61,581 nucleotides of DNA from Zygnema cylindricum (taxonomy: Eukaryota > Streptophyta > Zygnematophyceae > Zygnematales > Zygnemataceae). Positions 48,601 to 59,767 of this stretch are shown here, piece after piece; position 1 is the stretch's first letter; every line of letters starts with the position of its first letter. The translations under genes and the position numbers were made by a program. The notes beneath the pieces are model-generated. The model was not told the origin of the DNA, ran no database searches, and saw only the letters and a list, made by a program, of their open reading frames with translations. The stretch lies in contig JBBHKE010000473.1 in NCBI GenBank assembly GCA_037447655.1, positions 317,089-378,669 on the forward strand. The letters run 5' to 3'.

Positions 48601-49063
48601 GGTTATGGGGATGCACCTATGAGAAGATGCACTTCTGGCTATGTGTTATATGTGGGGGAAGGTGCTTGCTGTTGGAGCAGTAAGCAACAAAAGGTGGTTG
48701 CTCAGTCTACTATGGAGGCTAATGACATGGCCTCTTATTCAGGTGTGAAAGAGTTGATGTGGGTCAAATCCTTGTTGCAAGAATTGGGTTATATGAAGGA
48801 GGGAGTGCATGAAGTGTTTTGTGTTAATGAAGCTGCCGTTGCAATTTCAGCTAATCCAAAACATCATTTTAAGGCCAAGCATATGGACATAAGATTGAGT
48901 TTTGTGAGAGAAAAAGTTGAAAATAAGATTGTGAATCTTGTATATAGATTTGATGAGGAAATGGTGGTTGATATGATGACAAAATTGGTGCCTTCTCCCA
49001 AGTTAAAATATATCAGAGAAAAATGTGGACTAAAACTAAAGTTAAAGTTACACTATAAAATAA
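45640..49063 (+). pseudogene. pol: Pol of A1: protease, integrase, RT, RNase H
   Basis: Protease WIIDSCASMNMC near 45846-45880 (DSG to DSC). Integrase WHKRLGHVHFD, then DYSGCAQSK (first Cys lost), VVHIDIWGP, RSDNRGECTS near 46630 (Glu-side context degraded), RFWAEAMNFANYF. Linker with KLSHPDEPQSYSEAVNNPEKDRW in pieces. RT LNLDNTIERY with stops near 47668 and 47842, IAIYVDDLLMLS near 48050, LTQK stop AIGNMLE. RNase H TTWSDVGYGD, STMEANDMAS, and FCVNEAAVAIS where D and Q of the usual DNQ are altered. Ends near 49063. Confidence 0.83.
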
Positions 49064-49069
49064 AGAGAG

Positions 49070-50076
49070 TGTTGAAATTATTAGATTTATAAGGTATTTT
49101 CTAGGTCTAAATATATCAGTATAAATAAGAAAAGAAAAGGGCGAACAACTTGCCTCCACCTCCTCTCTCTAACCACCATACTTGTTGTGGTCATTGAAGG
49201 ATAAAGAGGGTGGTTGAGCCATGGTTGCATTAGTTGAGCAAGCAGGACTAAAGAGTGACTTATGTCACTCTCAACAAAAGGTTGAGTCCGATAGGACTCA
49301 AACCTCCGACCGGTAGAGTACAACGTAGCCGTTAGCTCTATCCAGTCTGTCGTAGAACTATGCTAGATAACATAGGGTGTGATATTTTTTTAAACATATA
49401 CATGATCTTGAAACCGATTAACTGAAATATGATCTAAGGAACATGCAACTAGTCAAAGTTTCAGTGCGGACGTCATTTCGCACAAAACAAATGAATCGCA
49501 CATTTGTTTCGAGAGTCGACATTTAATATCGGATTTAATCTGACGGCGTCTATCACTGCCGAGATCGCGAAATGGTCACTTTTGGCGTTTATAGACGTGG
49601 CATGACCTGGCGCCACGTGGAGGGATAACATTTGGTCGCATGAATTTGGAGGAGCATACACACGAGTGGAATGGTGACATGCGTCCGCTAAATAGCCTTA
49701 TCGTACACAGGCCGTACACGAAGTATATCGGCCGTAGTACCTTTCTGTACTTTACAGTTGTGTGACTGGTTTTTAATTTAGTAGATAGGGGTTGTGAGAG
49801 GGGTTTAGGACTTAGGAAATTTGGTAGACAGTCACCTGTCTCTTTGAGAGTTTGTATAAATTTGTTTTTTTTGCCACCTCTTAACTTATCGGCTGGTTGG
49901 CCATTTTCATTATTTTTTTTTGATACGGACTCAGAGGAGTCCTAGCTGTACAACAATGCACTCAAGCTATCAATTTGCCTTCTTGAGCAACAGTGGTTGT
50001 GGATTGAATTGGGTTAGCAAAAAACTATCTAGAGGCTTCTTGAATTATGTAGTCCAATGGAGGACAAAGATTTGCA
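49070..50076 (+). repeat. 3' LTR of A1
   Basis: 1007 bp, TGTTGAAATTATTAG to AGATTTGCA, preceded by polypurine AAAATAAAGAGAG. Its gag ATG (50057) drives the fusion frame into C2. The right flank TAAAT does not match the left flank GTAAG of A1. Confidence 0.85.
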
Positions 50077-50716
50077 TAAATTGATGAAATCTTTGTATGG
50101 GCTAAAACAAGCCCCGCGTCAGTGGAATTTGAAGTTAGATGAGTTTTTTACTGGGTTGGGATTTAAGAGAATTAGCTCAGATCAATCTGTATATGTCTTA
50201 CAAGGGGAGGATGGGATACTATACATTGGTGTATATATGGATGACTTATTATTAATAAATAAGTCAATGGATGAAATAAACCGCCTTAAAACCGCTTTAA
50301 GGTCTTGGTTCGAGATCAAGAAACTTGGTGTGGCTAAGTATATTTTAGGAATACAGGTACAAAGAGACAAAAACAAAAGGTTGATTATGTTGATTCAGAA
50401 AGAAACAATAGGTAACATGTTGGAAAAAATTGAAATGAAAGAAGTAAAGGGATCTATAACTCCTATGGAATTCAAGCAGAAATTGGAAGGAAGGGATTCA
50501 GAGTCACGCATTATGGTGTGTGAGAGTCTAGAGTCAAGGGAGGAGTTTATGGCTTCAAAGCCATATAGACAAGTAGTTGGAAGTCTTATATATTTTATGA
50601 ACTGTACGAGACTTGATATAGCAGCTATGGGGTTCTTGAGTAGAAGTGTGCAGAATCCTAAAAAGGCAGACTGGGAAGCATCAAAAAGGGTGTTGAGATA
50701 TGTTAGAAGTACTTGA
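50057..50716 (+). CDS. Chimeric frame: A1 LTR start codon fused to C2 reverse transcriptase
   Basis: 219 codons. The first six (MEDKDL) and part of the seventh come from the end of the A1 3' LTR; from 50077 the text is C2 RT: KLMKSLYGLKQAPRQWNLK, DQSVYVLQGEDG, GVYMDDLLLINKS (YMDD), MLIQKETIGNMLEKIE, VVGSLIYFMNCTRLDIA, ending at a TGA after YVRST. The insertion point of A1 happens to keep frame. It lacks the RT fingers, so activity is not expected. RNase H follows in another frame. Confidence 0.75.
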   Translation: MEDKDLHKLMKSLYGLKQAPRQWNLKLDEFFTGLGFKRISSDQSVYVLQGEDGILYIGVYMDDLLLINKSMDEINRLKTALRSWFEIKKLGVAKYILGIQVQRDKNKRLIMLIQKETIGNMLEKIEMKEVKGSITPMEFKQKLEGRDSESRIMVCESLESREEFMASKPYRQVVGSLIYFMNCTRLDIAAMGFLSRSVQNPKKADWEASKRVLRYVRST

Positions 50717-51214
50717 AATCTTAAGCTTGTACTCGAAGGAGGAGAGGTGAAAATACACACGTGGAGCGATGCTAGCTATGGAGATATGCCAAGCCGGAAA
50801 TCTACAACTGGCTTTGTTTTGAAGATTGGAGATGGAACTTGCTGCTGGAGTAGCAAATTACAAAAGGTTACAGCTCAATCCACACTGGAGTCAGAATATA
50901 TGGCAGCAGCTTCCGCCCTCAAAGAGCTCATATGGGTCAAGTCCGTTTTACAAGAACTTGGGAATATCCAAACTGGTCTTGAGGCTATCTGGTGTGAAAA
51001 CCAGGCAGCCATTGCAATTACCTCTAACCCCATCCATCACTTTAAGAGAAAACACATGGATGTTAGACTTCACTTTGTTAGAGAAAAAGTACTTGCAAAA
51101 GTCGTTAAAATGTGTTATTTACCGGACGAGAAGATGGTGGCTGACATGTTAACAAAAGCCTTTCCTTCTCTTAAGTTACAGTTTTGCATAAATGCTATTG
51201 GACTAAGTGAGTAA
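50717..51214 (+). pseudogene. pol: RNase H of C2
   Basis: Open from 50747: HTWSDASYGDMPSRKSTTGF, CCWSSKLQKVTAQS, LESEYMAAASALKELIW, WCENQAAIAITS (Asp of DNQ changed to Glu), HMDVRLHFVREKV, and MVADMLTKAF, ending at 51214. It follows the RT frame after the TGA at about 50714. Confidence 0.82.
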
Positions 51215-51224
51215 CTTAGTCTAA

Positions 51225-51237
51225 AAATTTAGGGGAG
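51225..51237 (+). other. Polypurine tract of C2
   Basis: AAATTTAGGGGAG before the LTR TG, as in C1. Confidence 0.7.
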
Positions 51238-52252
51238 TGTTGTAATTTAGAAATCATTATTTCAGTTGATATGGTTAAAATAACTTAGAATATTTTTTAA
51301 GTAGTCTGCTGTAATACTTACCGTAATTACTGTTACAGTAGCAAAAGTACAATAGAGTATATTGTACTTTTATAGGAACACGCGTCGGCAAATGATCATA
51401 TGTAGGTTTTACGGAGTGGCGCCGATAGTCAGCCACACGCGTCACCCAGTTGACGATTGGATTCATAGGATCGGACGAACGTGATCTAAACCGGGTATTC
51501 CGAAAATATATGGTACGGTTTGACGGTACCATCGTTGATTAGATTTGTTCCAACAGACGCGATTCACCTGGGATCACAAGCGTGATTCACGAGGGGCCAC
51601 AAACGTGATTCACGTGGGACCACAAGTGACGAAACACTCAGGTGCTTCGTACTACACAACCACAGTCGGATGGACTTTAGCGACTAGCGTTGACTAAGCA
51701 TCAGGAACGTTTTATGTACGGTTCGATATCTGAAAATATCTGAATTAACATTGTTTTGTAGTTAAGTGTAATAAAAAATAGTGTTCCACTAATTAGGTTT
51801 TCGGAAAGTAGTAATTAGGGTTTTTGAGGTACTAACGGTACAGTAACGAACAGGTAGAATACTTTGTCGTTAGTCAAGATAATAACCGCAATAACAGTTA
51901 CCCAAATTAGTGTAGACTTGTAGATACACTGTGAGTATATAACTTAGGACTTAGCTAATTTTGTAGTATCCAGTTTTGGGAAGATGATTTTCTAAGGGCA
52001 GTTTTTGGGAATCTTCCAGACATCATATCTTATGGTTTATTGGGTCATTTGAGCTGCAATTTTGGTAATTGTAATTTTATTCTATTTTGTAACATTGTGG
52101 CAAATTTGAGGCATATTGGTCTTCTGAGTCATATTTTGTGTAGGCTGAAAGTTGGTTGTTGAGTTGGTGTTTGATAGTTTTTTGTTATTTTCCATGTCTA
52201 CTTCCACTACTACTGTTGGTTCCCCTCCTGCAACGGTGGTTGTAGAACAACA
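51238..52252 (+). repeat. 3' LTR of C2
   Basis: 1015 bp, TGTTGTAATTTAG to GTAGAACAACA, with CACGTGGGACC words (repeated three times near 51565-51625), TATATAA 51936-51942 and the gag-start copy ATGTCTACTTCC (near 52196). Confidence 0.82.
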
Positions 52253-52465
52253 AGTAATAGGGATAATCTTCACTAAAAAATAAATTAACAAGTCTAAGTT
52301 GGGGTTACATGAGAACACACCCTAATTGCCTTTTCCAATGTCGGCGCACTCACTTTTTAGTGACAAAATTGCGGATTCACACTTTTTTTGTACATGTGTA
52401 CAATACAATGACCAATTTTAGTACAAATTGTAACATTTCGCACACAACAATATTAAACAATTGCT

Positions 52466-52612
52466 CAAATTATAGTCATTAGTGTAAATTAAACCGTTCT
52501 TTTACTAGCGTGGATAAAAAACTAAAAGTATTAATTATATTTTTAGTTCATTAATCAAAATTTAAGGTCACCTAAATATTTTAATTGACACTAATAGCGA
52601 TTCAAGCTGTAG
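52466..52612. mobile_element. Possible small MITE remnant of the TA family
   Basis: The right end ATTGACACTAATAGCGATTC resembles the inverted ends of the elements at 57134 and 58934 (GAATCG(T/C)TATTAGTGTC in reverse). A weaker counterpart, CATTAGTGTAAATTAAA, lies at about 52485. Left boundary unclear. Confidence 0.35.
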
Positions 52613-53742
52613 TTTGACATAAACCTAAATGGTGCGTTGAAAGTAATGTTCAAACACGTACGTTAAAAGCTAAATACCTATATATGGGGGTATAAATCGA
52701 CACGAGAAATTTGATTTATTGGTAACAAAGATTACACGGGGATCGCAAAAACCTATCCTAACATACCTGACCATGTAAACATTGTCTATAGCAAATACAT
52801 TATGGTAATCCGTAGATAAATTGGCATTGTTGTTAAATATTCATGATGTTTTATTGGATTCAGCTCATTCAACGCGAAACGTTGTTAATGATACTTTCCT
52901 CTTTCACACACCACTAATTCATTTTCACTAATAGCAAGTGATGGCTTAGTCATCCTACTTGACTATTTCCAAAAAAAAAATAGCACACTCGAGGGCATCC
53001 ATTCGCCTTAGATATGCCATTTATTTCTTTTCGTATTTGTATTATCGATTACCTAATCCGCTAACTTTTTCGGCGCATGTTTTTAGGGGGGGTCCACCAT
53101 TGGATAAAACTTCATCCAATGGGGATAATACATGACATCATGAAAGTAAGATATTTTTGTATAGTTTACCAGTCACTTTTCTAAGTGTTCTCACCTCCGC
53201 TGCTTGTTCTTAGTATATATGCCACCCACTTAGGTATAAAATTTTGTATAAAACGGAAGGACGTATGTTTGTTAGCAAGCCACTCTCCCAATTTTGAATG
53301 GTCGTTAATGTAAGATTCATGTGGCATGAGGTTGGAATAGCAACGTGTTTGGGTAATTTGGGATGGTGACGCGTACAATCACCTCTCATTTAATTGTTAA
53401 CGTCGAACCGTATTATAATGTCGATCGTCCCTCAACTAAAGAAAACCTCCTTCCGTTTCCTGAGGTACTACACTTCGTTCGTGCGTTACTCACACCGGAT
53501 GCCCAAAATTAGGTTCCACCATTTTGATCTCTAATTGTCGACAACAAATTTCACTGTCAACAATGCGTATTATAGTTATTGGCAAAGGTTGTGTTCAATC
53601 ATTTCTTCGCACCGCCACCTTTTGTTGAATCACATGCATGTTTAGGTTCGTGTTCCTATGTGGGGGCGTAGTCTCAACTTTTTTCACACTTTGTTTGATG
53701 TTGAATCGATTTTCTTTTGTCCTACGCCAACGTTTGGTTTTT

Positions 53743-53811
53743 GACTTACCCTTCTCTTTTGGGGCGGTCACGGAGTGACTTACCTTTCGCTTTTGGGGCG
53801 GTCGTGGAGTG
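53743..53811 (+). repeat. Two copies of a 34-bp direct repeat
   Basis: GACTTACC ... TTTTGGGGCGGTC ... GGAGT repeated with a period of 34 bp; D2 inserted at the end of the second copy. Confidence 0.7.
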
Positions 53812-55094
53812 TGTTAAAATTTATGTATTTTCTAGGTCTGTATTTTTCTATGTATTTTCTATGTGTATGACTAATAGTATCAAAAGGTTTTTCAAAGTTT
53901 CTACATGGTGCTTGGAAATACTTCTATCTCTATAAACTTGTCTTAGTCACTGAGAGACAGAAGAAACTCCATGGTTGCCCTCAGATAGTCAAGGAGACAA
54001 GGAGGAGGGTTAAGAGGATAGTCTACCAAAATATATATGCAAAATATTTAAATTAAACTTGGGTCTGTGGATTGAACTTATAGCTTAATGAACTAACCTA
54101 CATGTGTAGATCGATAGATAACAATGTTTGGTTTGATTTTAATATAAATAATTACCACGCAAGGAGAGAGAGAGAGAGAGATATTGATAGGAGTAATCTG
54201 AAATGTATTAATGACCTTAGTGGGATTTGAACGTAGATCTATAGAATGACGTAACACTTTGCCTTATCCACTAAGGCGTGACGAAACGATACCTATGTTG
54301 TGTTCTAATTGTATTTAAACGTGGTACTAATCTACATACTCTATATCGCGGATTACGAAATAAAACGACACTCTATTTGAACGGACGCAATTACTTCTCG
54401 GTTTCGGATACGTCGTCTCACAGTGGAGACGAAGCACCGGAGTGGACATTTGGCGGTTCGCAAGCCAATGTTTGCGGACGACACGTGGCATGATATGGTT
54501 AGATAGCGGATATTACGGGGGGAGCAACTACAGCTCAGGAACTGACACGCGTCAGCGGAGCGGTCATGTCGTACTATGGTCGTACAAGTAGTACAACGGT
54601 ACCTATACCTTTTTGTACCTTGCAGTCACTTGATTCGTTAAGGTACACTAGTAGGATATTTAGAGAGGGAGCTTATGAAAAAATCAAGGTAACTGTCTCT
54701 CTCCCAGAGTGCTTCTGTACTTATATGCCATCTTTGGCCGGCCATAACTTAATGCTCGGGTGAGCAATTTTAGTGATTTTTTTTGCTATGGACTCACGGG
54801 AGTCCAGGCTACACCAGGGTGTAGTTGGTTAGAGTTTTTGCTTGCCAAGGTGGCGGTATTTATAACGGAAATTCAAAGTAGGGAATATTTTCCAAATCAC
54901 ATGTTTAAGCTTTGCATTCTCTGGTGGAACTGAGCACACAGAAGGTCTTGTTTCCAGAAAGGTGAATCTGTATTGGGGTTTTGAATGTCAGGGTGTCAAT
55001 CATTTGGGTTTGTATCAAGTTGGAGTCGGCAGTATCTATATAAGTTTCTTTGGATATGCGATTTCTGTGTGGCAATGGAGCCCATAGAATTTCA
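53812..55094 (+). mobile_element. Solo LTR D2
   Basis: 1283 bp, TGTTAAAATTTATG to AGAATTTCA, flanked by a perfect 5-bp TSD GAGTG (53807-53811 and 55095-55099). That TSD fixes the LTR end downstream of an ATG (55075) encoding MEPIEF, the best single proof that the gag start is part of the LTR. Hairpins: SL1 GCCA/TGGC (54727-54738), SL2 TGCTC/GAGCA (54753-54766), SL3 GGACTC/GAGTCC (54790-54805), SL4 CTACAC/GTGTAG (54809-54824), SL5 TGCCA/TGGCG (54843-54855). A (GA)n run lies near 54162-54181. Confidence 0.9.
54213..54278 (-). other. Antisense tRNA-like hairpin in D2
   Basis: CCTTAGTGG (54215-54223) and CCACTAAGG (54268-54276) form a perfect 9-bp closing stem. On the minus strand TTAGTGGATAAGGC resembles a Pol III A box with D arm and CGTTCAAATCCC a B box with T loop. 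The T stem itself does not pair well, so this is tRNA-derived rather than a tRNA gene. Confidence 0.45.
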
Positions 55095-55173
55095 GAGTGT
55101 CCACAACCAGAGTCTAATATGTAAGAGATTTGCTACTCAAATACAGGAAAAAAAACAGTTGCGTATGGTTTAG
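55075..55173 (+). CDS. Short fusion frame from the D2 start codon into flanking DNA
   Basis: ATG at 55075 in D2 gives MEPIEFQ and then reads 25 codons of flanking sequence to a stop at 55173. It shows where an LTR-initiated transcript would begin translation. No known domain; a real product is doubtful. Confidence 0.3.
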   Translation: MEPIEFQSVHNQSLICKRFATQIQEKKQLRMV

Positions 55174-57133
55174 GGTGCCATACAAATGCAGCAATTGGCG
55201 GAAAAACTGATTGTCTTATGAAAAAAATGGGAAATGGTATACTAATTTTATCAAGGTTTTTTTCTAAACATCCGTGCGACAATGACCTAAGCTTTTTCTC
55301 GTGCGACATTGCATACCCCCGTGGTTGGTTAAGATGTAACGACTTCAAATGTGCGAGATTAAGTCAATTGAGACTTGGCGGGCGAATTTGTCCCCTTTGC
55401 GATTGAGAACTTGGGCATGTGGGCGGAAAAACATTTGAATCTCGCGGTCCGATGAGCACTCTTCTAAGCCTTCTCCTTACTTTTTAGTGAAGTCTGTTTT
55501 AACTGCTGTTGAAAAAGCAAAAGTAGCGGGTATTTTTTGACAAAACATGGTGAGGGCCCCACAATATGTCCACCTATAGATTTAGTCCAATATCCACCAT
55601 TGGAGTGTGGAATTTACTTTGTTCAGATTGTGGTTAGTCTTTTATGTTACGTTTTGTCTCTTTTTTTGTAGTCACATTTGGTGGTCGTTTTTATATTTTG
55701 TTGCTAGTTATTGTAATTAATTTTGGCATACTCATTTACTCCTCGTGCTTTGCTATCTTTTTAATTTTAGAGTATTTTGTGTCTTTTTTTACCCCATTTT
55801 CATCCGGTGGCTTTTCAATCGCAATTTTTTTAATAAAATTTATATTACTATTTTCGTAAGTGCTCGTCTTTAAAGTTGCGTATTTATAGGTAATTAATTA
55901 TTATAAATTAAAACAATTATTTTTATCATTTCTGTATCCAAATCGGGTTTTTATGGCAAGTTTTGCAATAAAGGTTGTTTATCGTTATCACACAAGTATT
56001 GGTGTTTCAATTGCGACACCACAATCAACATCATAGTTACCTTTTCTCCAATTCGGCCATATCTTTTCCATCCACATTTATTGAATAAGTTACCATTCAA
56101 GATTGAAAGGCAATTTTGTCACGTTTTGGTTGACTTTTTCAATAAAAATAAAAAATGTGTGCATAGGTAAAAAGGTTGAAAAAAACACCATTAACAATAC
56201 ATGTTGTACCGTATTGTTGCATGCTTTAGTAAAAAAAATCCACCGATTAATCACAAAGTTAAACGCACTTTAATGTTGGAAAACTATATAGATGCATTGA
56301 TGATCGACGTTATAATTCCTAATTTCATATTTAAATTTATAATCACAACTTAACGTTGGAATATCGACTATTACAAATTCCATGTAATACAAGACATCAC
56401 TTGTAATAATTAACTAAATTGTTCACAAACATTTTTTGAAAATTACTGGAGTTTGTGTTTTGTGGTAAAAAATAGAAAGGCAGAAAAAAAAAATGTTAAT
56501 GATAAAAGTAAAATGAATGAGCTAAAAATATGCAGGAGATGACAAATAAAAATGAGAGTAACGATAAAAATAAGAGCGTAAAGGGGGGAGAAAGTGATAG
56601 TGAAAGGGCATTCACTCTAGTGTCGGGTTAAAAATGTTGTTTATATAATATTTGTGAAATGTTCCCAATAATTTCCTAAAATCCCCAAATATTCGTCAGC
56701 ATTACAGAATCAAATGTGAACCTTTCAACACTATAATGTTACTGTTTGTGTACACACATATAGAGAAAAAAATAAAAAAAAAGAAAAAAGAAAAAAACAT
56801 AAACTTTATGAGAGAGAATTAAATAATATTCGACGACCAAAAACGAAAAAAAAAATATAAAATTTTGGATTTGAGGGGAAAATGGCCATCGATTTACTTT
56901 GGGTTTGCAAGAAAGTGGGGGAAGAAAAAAATTATAATTTTTTTACCTTTCTTTTTTTGGGTGCTTGAGGATGAAAGATGCTGGACTATTTAAGTGTTTG
57001 CTTTATTTATATTGGTGGTTTATTTTTGTGATTTTTAGTTTTATTTTTTTGGAACGCCATTTTTTCTTTTTGGTTTGTATAGTTTTAGGGCAATATTTTA
57101 GTGCAAATGTTTAAAAATCAAAAGCTATGCTAC
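55095..57133. other. AT-rich flank without recognisable genes
   Basis: Several short frames, none recognised; a strongly A-rich tract at about 56764-56800. No inverted-end element or LTR was found here. Confidence 0.6.
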
Positions 57134-58559
57134 ACCGTGAATCGCTATTAGCGTAAATAACGCTAATTTGGCGGCCCTAAATCTTGACCCTCAAATTGAA
57201 CAAACGATTTGTCGATCCAACAGTATGCGTTATGTTTTTTCGGAGATAAGAGACGTTTACGACCGACGCCTCAGAATATAGTAGGAAAACTGTTATACAT
57301 ATGTGCGTTATGACAGCTCTCGGTTCAACTGCGAGCTAGAATTCTCGTGGTATACGTGAAAAGGTTCAAATTTCAAAGGGAACTGATCATGACAATGACT
57401 GTTTTGGTTGCGCACAGTCACTTACATCACTTTGTCAAAAAATGTACGTTTGACATACATATTGGTACAGATAAAGTACCGTTGAGTAAAATTTTGACGG
57501 TTAATCGGTAGGACAACTTTGACTTTCAAAATATTGTTTTAACCGCTTAAATTTTGTTGTGCTTGCGGACGTCGACCGTCATAATAAAATTAGTAATTCA
57601 CACGGTTGGCGAACGTTTACAGTAACAAAAATGCGGCAACCACATAAAAATTAAATGGTTGCATACAGTCACTTTTTGTCTTTACGTGAGCTCCATGGTG
57701 AGAGCACTTAGGTTGCGTCTCCATGTACTAGAAACTTAGAGAATTTACTTTGTATTTTAGCGTAGATCCGGCGGACCCGGATTTCGAGTTGTCCCTATGT
57801 GTACCAAACGAAGTTGTCACTTAAGTGCGTGACGATTGTATACATCCTCAATGCCCGTGACGGCTGTCAACAGTGTACAATCTGTGATGACGCAAGTTAT
57901 TTTTTGTAACTGTTGTGATGTCGCATGACTTTTCGTGACATTGTAGACGTACCTCTATCCAGCCTGTGTCGTTTCACGGTTGAAAAAGATGCACTTTGCC
58001 TTTGCGTCTCTTGTTCGCTCAACGTGAAATGGCATTGGATCTTCAGACCCTTGGCTAAATAAATTCTATACCAAGCGCAAACGGACAAAACCAAACAAAT
58101 TGTGTACTTTGCTTTGTCGTACCTTAACCCAAACGGACAAAACATAGCGGATCGTGCACTTTTCGTCGTCGCTTGAATTCTTTTGAAATTTCCTAGAAAT
58201 TTCTTACACGTGCGACAACGTGGTTTTATTTGTTTTTCGAAAAATCTTTGTTTTAAAACACATCTTCCTTGTGTTTTAAAGAAAAGTTTGAAAATGACGT
58301 TTTTTGGCGTGGCCGTGGGTCGAAGAACACAAAACGACAATATGTAGTACATCTTAAATTCGACGATGACGCAAAATTTAATTCTCATTTTTTCTTTTTT
58401 TTGTACGGTTGAAACTTACGCGGTACGGCTCTAAGTTTTACAGGAAAACGACAGAATAAAACCCTTACTTAGGCACATGGAGACGCACCCTTACTCTATT
58501 TAACGTCATAGAGTCGAAATTTAGGGCGACCGAATTAGCGTTATTTACGATTCGCGGCG
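57134..58559. mobile_element. TA-target MITE with about 45-bp inverted ends, carrying a nested MITE
   Basis: Left end CACCGTGAATCGCTATTAG then TAACGCTAATTTGGCGGCCCTAAAT; right end is its inverse with a small gap (GGGCGACCGAATTAGCGTTA ... GATTCGCGGCG). TA on both sides (57132-57133, 58560-58561) fits Tc1/mariner-type targeting. A second MITE (57711-58490) is inside. No transposase recognised. Confidence 0.7.
57711..58490. mobile_element. Harbinger-like MITE nested in the TA-target MITE
   Basis: Ends GGTTGCGTCTCCATGT and ACATGGAGACGCACCC are inverted repeats; target TTA is duplicated (57708-57710, 58491-58493). A three-base TTA/TAA target with GGG-type ends is typical of PIF/Harbinger (Tourist-like) elements. 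A related end occurs at 61330. Confidence 0.72.
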
Positions 58560-58933
58560 TACAGTACTACGGCGCTCTACAACTCAAACGACGCGAACAA
58601 TTTATTAGACAACACACGAAATATCATTAAGCCAAACGAACCGTTGAGACCGTACGAAATGATGAATATAAGTGATACTGATGCACGAATCTTAACAAAC
58701 ATTTACGGACGGACAAAATGAAACGAAAATAACTTCGCACGACTTCGACCGATCTTAATATTCGCACAATATCCCAACATAAGAGAGGCTACATACAGTA
58801 CACGTGGTTTACTGGCACTTGTCATAAACATTCACGCCAGTAAATGTCGTCGTACTATCAATTGCAGCTCCTCACTAGGAACGAAACAAAACATCTCCGT
58901 TCTAAACCTTTGTCACGAGTTTAAAAATTACTA
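58560..58933. other. Spacer between MITEs
   Basis: Nothing recognised. Confidence 0.5.
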
Positions 58934-59555
58934 CACCGCGAATCGTTATTAGTGTCAAATTTTAAATAGTGTTGAAGAAAATTTACCGTAATTGATGCTA
59001 ATTAAGAATTTGATTTTTTTTTTAAAAAGGTGTAGTCAAATTTCGGCATTATGCTTATTTGGGAACAGCAAAAATGGAATAATCGCCGTACGATTATTTA
59101 CATTTATATATGTATTGGTACAAAATATTAGAAATCGTACGCCATTGTGAAATTTAAATATCCGTACATGTAAAACTAATTTACGTGTCAGAATAATCCA
59201 GTTTTTGCAGCGCACGTTCTTATGCGTGCGCGTCTGATTTAATTTATTTTTTGTAAATTTTTCATTTGAAAAGGTACATTTATGTACGGTCTGACATCGA
59301 CCGTGCACCACACTATTTAGATCTAAATCATTTTTTGTAAATTTTTCACTTGAAAAGGTACATTTATGTACGGTCTAACATCGACCGTGCACCACACTAT
59401 TTAGATCTTATTGTACTTTCGTTCTTTACGCTATTTTGTACGGTACCTTAATTAACGTCAAGGAAAAATTAAAATTCTGTATCCTATTTGAGGAAAAAAA
59501 TCAAAATTTTAAGAACCCAAATTAGTGACTTTGACACTAATAACGATTCGCGGTG
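58934..59555. mobile_element. Second TA-target MITE of the same family
   Basis: 622 bp, ends CACCGCGAATCGTTATTAG and CTAATAACGATTCGCGGTG, flanked by TA (58932-58933, 59556-59557). Contains two copies of an 84-bp direct repeat at 59247-59414. Confidence 0.78.
59247..59414. repeat. 84-bp tandem duplication
   Basis: Two nearly identical units, each with GAAAAGGTACATTTATGTAC and CATCGACCGTGCACC. Confidence 0.85.
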
Positions 59556-59767
59556 TACTTCTTAATAAGTCATCGCTTTATTGATTTCTCCTTCAAAAAC
59601 AGCTGAGTCAGGATTAAGAGTCCATTACATGTACTTGAGGATTCACTAAAGGAAGGTTGGCCTAATGATAAAGGAAGGACCATGGTGGCGTACGGACACA
59701 TTTCCGTTTTTTTTTCAGACTTTTTGTCGAATTGTCACATATTTTGCAATTCTCTGGACTTGGTAGC

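Larger units (their letters stand above)
50077..52252 (+). mobile_element. Copia element C2, 3' half only
   Basis: RT (from SLYGLKQAP), RNase H, polypurine tract and 3' LTR of a C-family element. The 5' LTR, gag, protease, integrase and RT start are absent, presumably lost in the deletion that created the A1 shell. Confidence 0.85.
52253..53811. other. AT-rich flank without recognisable genes
   Basis: First non-retrotransposon DNA in the window. Short frames only, none recognised. A possible MITE remnant lies at 52466-52612 and a 34-bp direct repeat at 53743-53811. Confidence 0.6.

Noticed and set aside
54154-54188. (GA)n run as GAGA-factor element
   Set aside because: A simple microsatellite in one LTR copy, not kept in D1 at the same place.
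55133-55406. Overlapping short frames suggesting a host exon
   Set aside because: No recognised domain, splice context or codon bias; treated as non-coding flank.
57897-58388. 163-codon minus-strand frame
   Set aside because: Lies wholly inside the nested Harbinger-like MITE; composition is random-looking and no domain was recognised.
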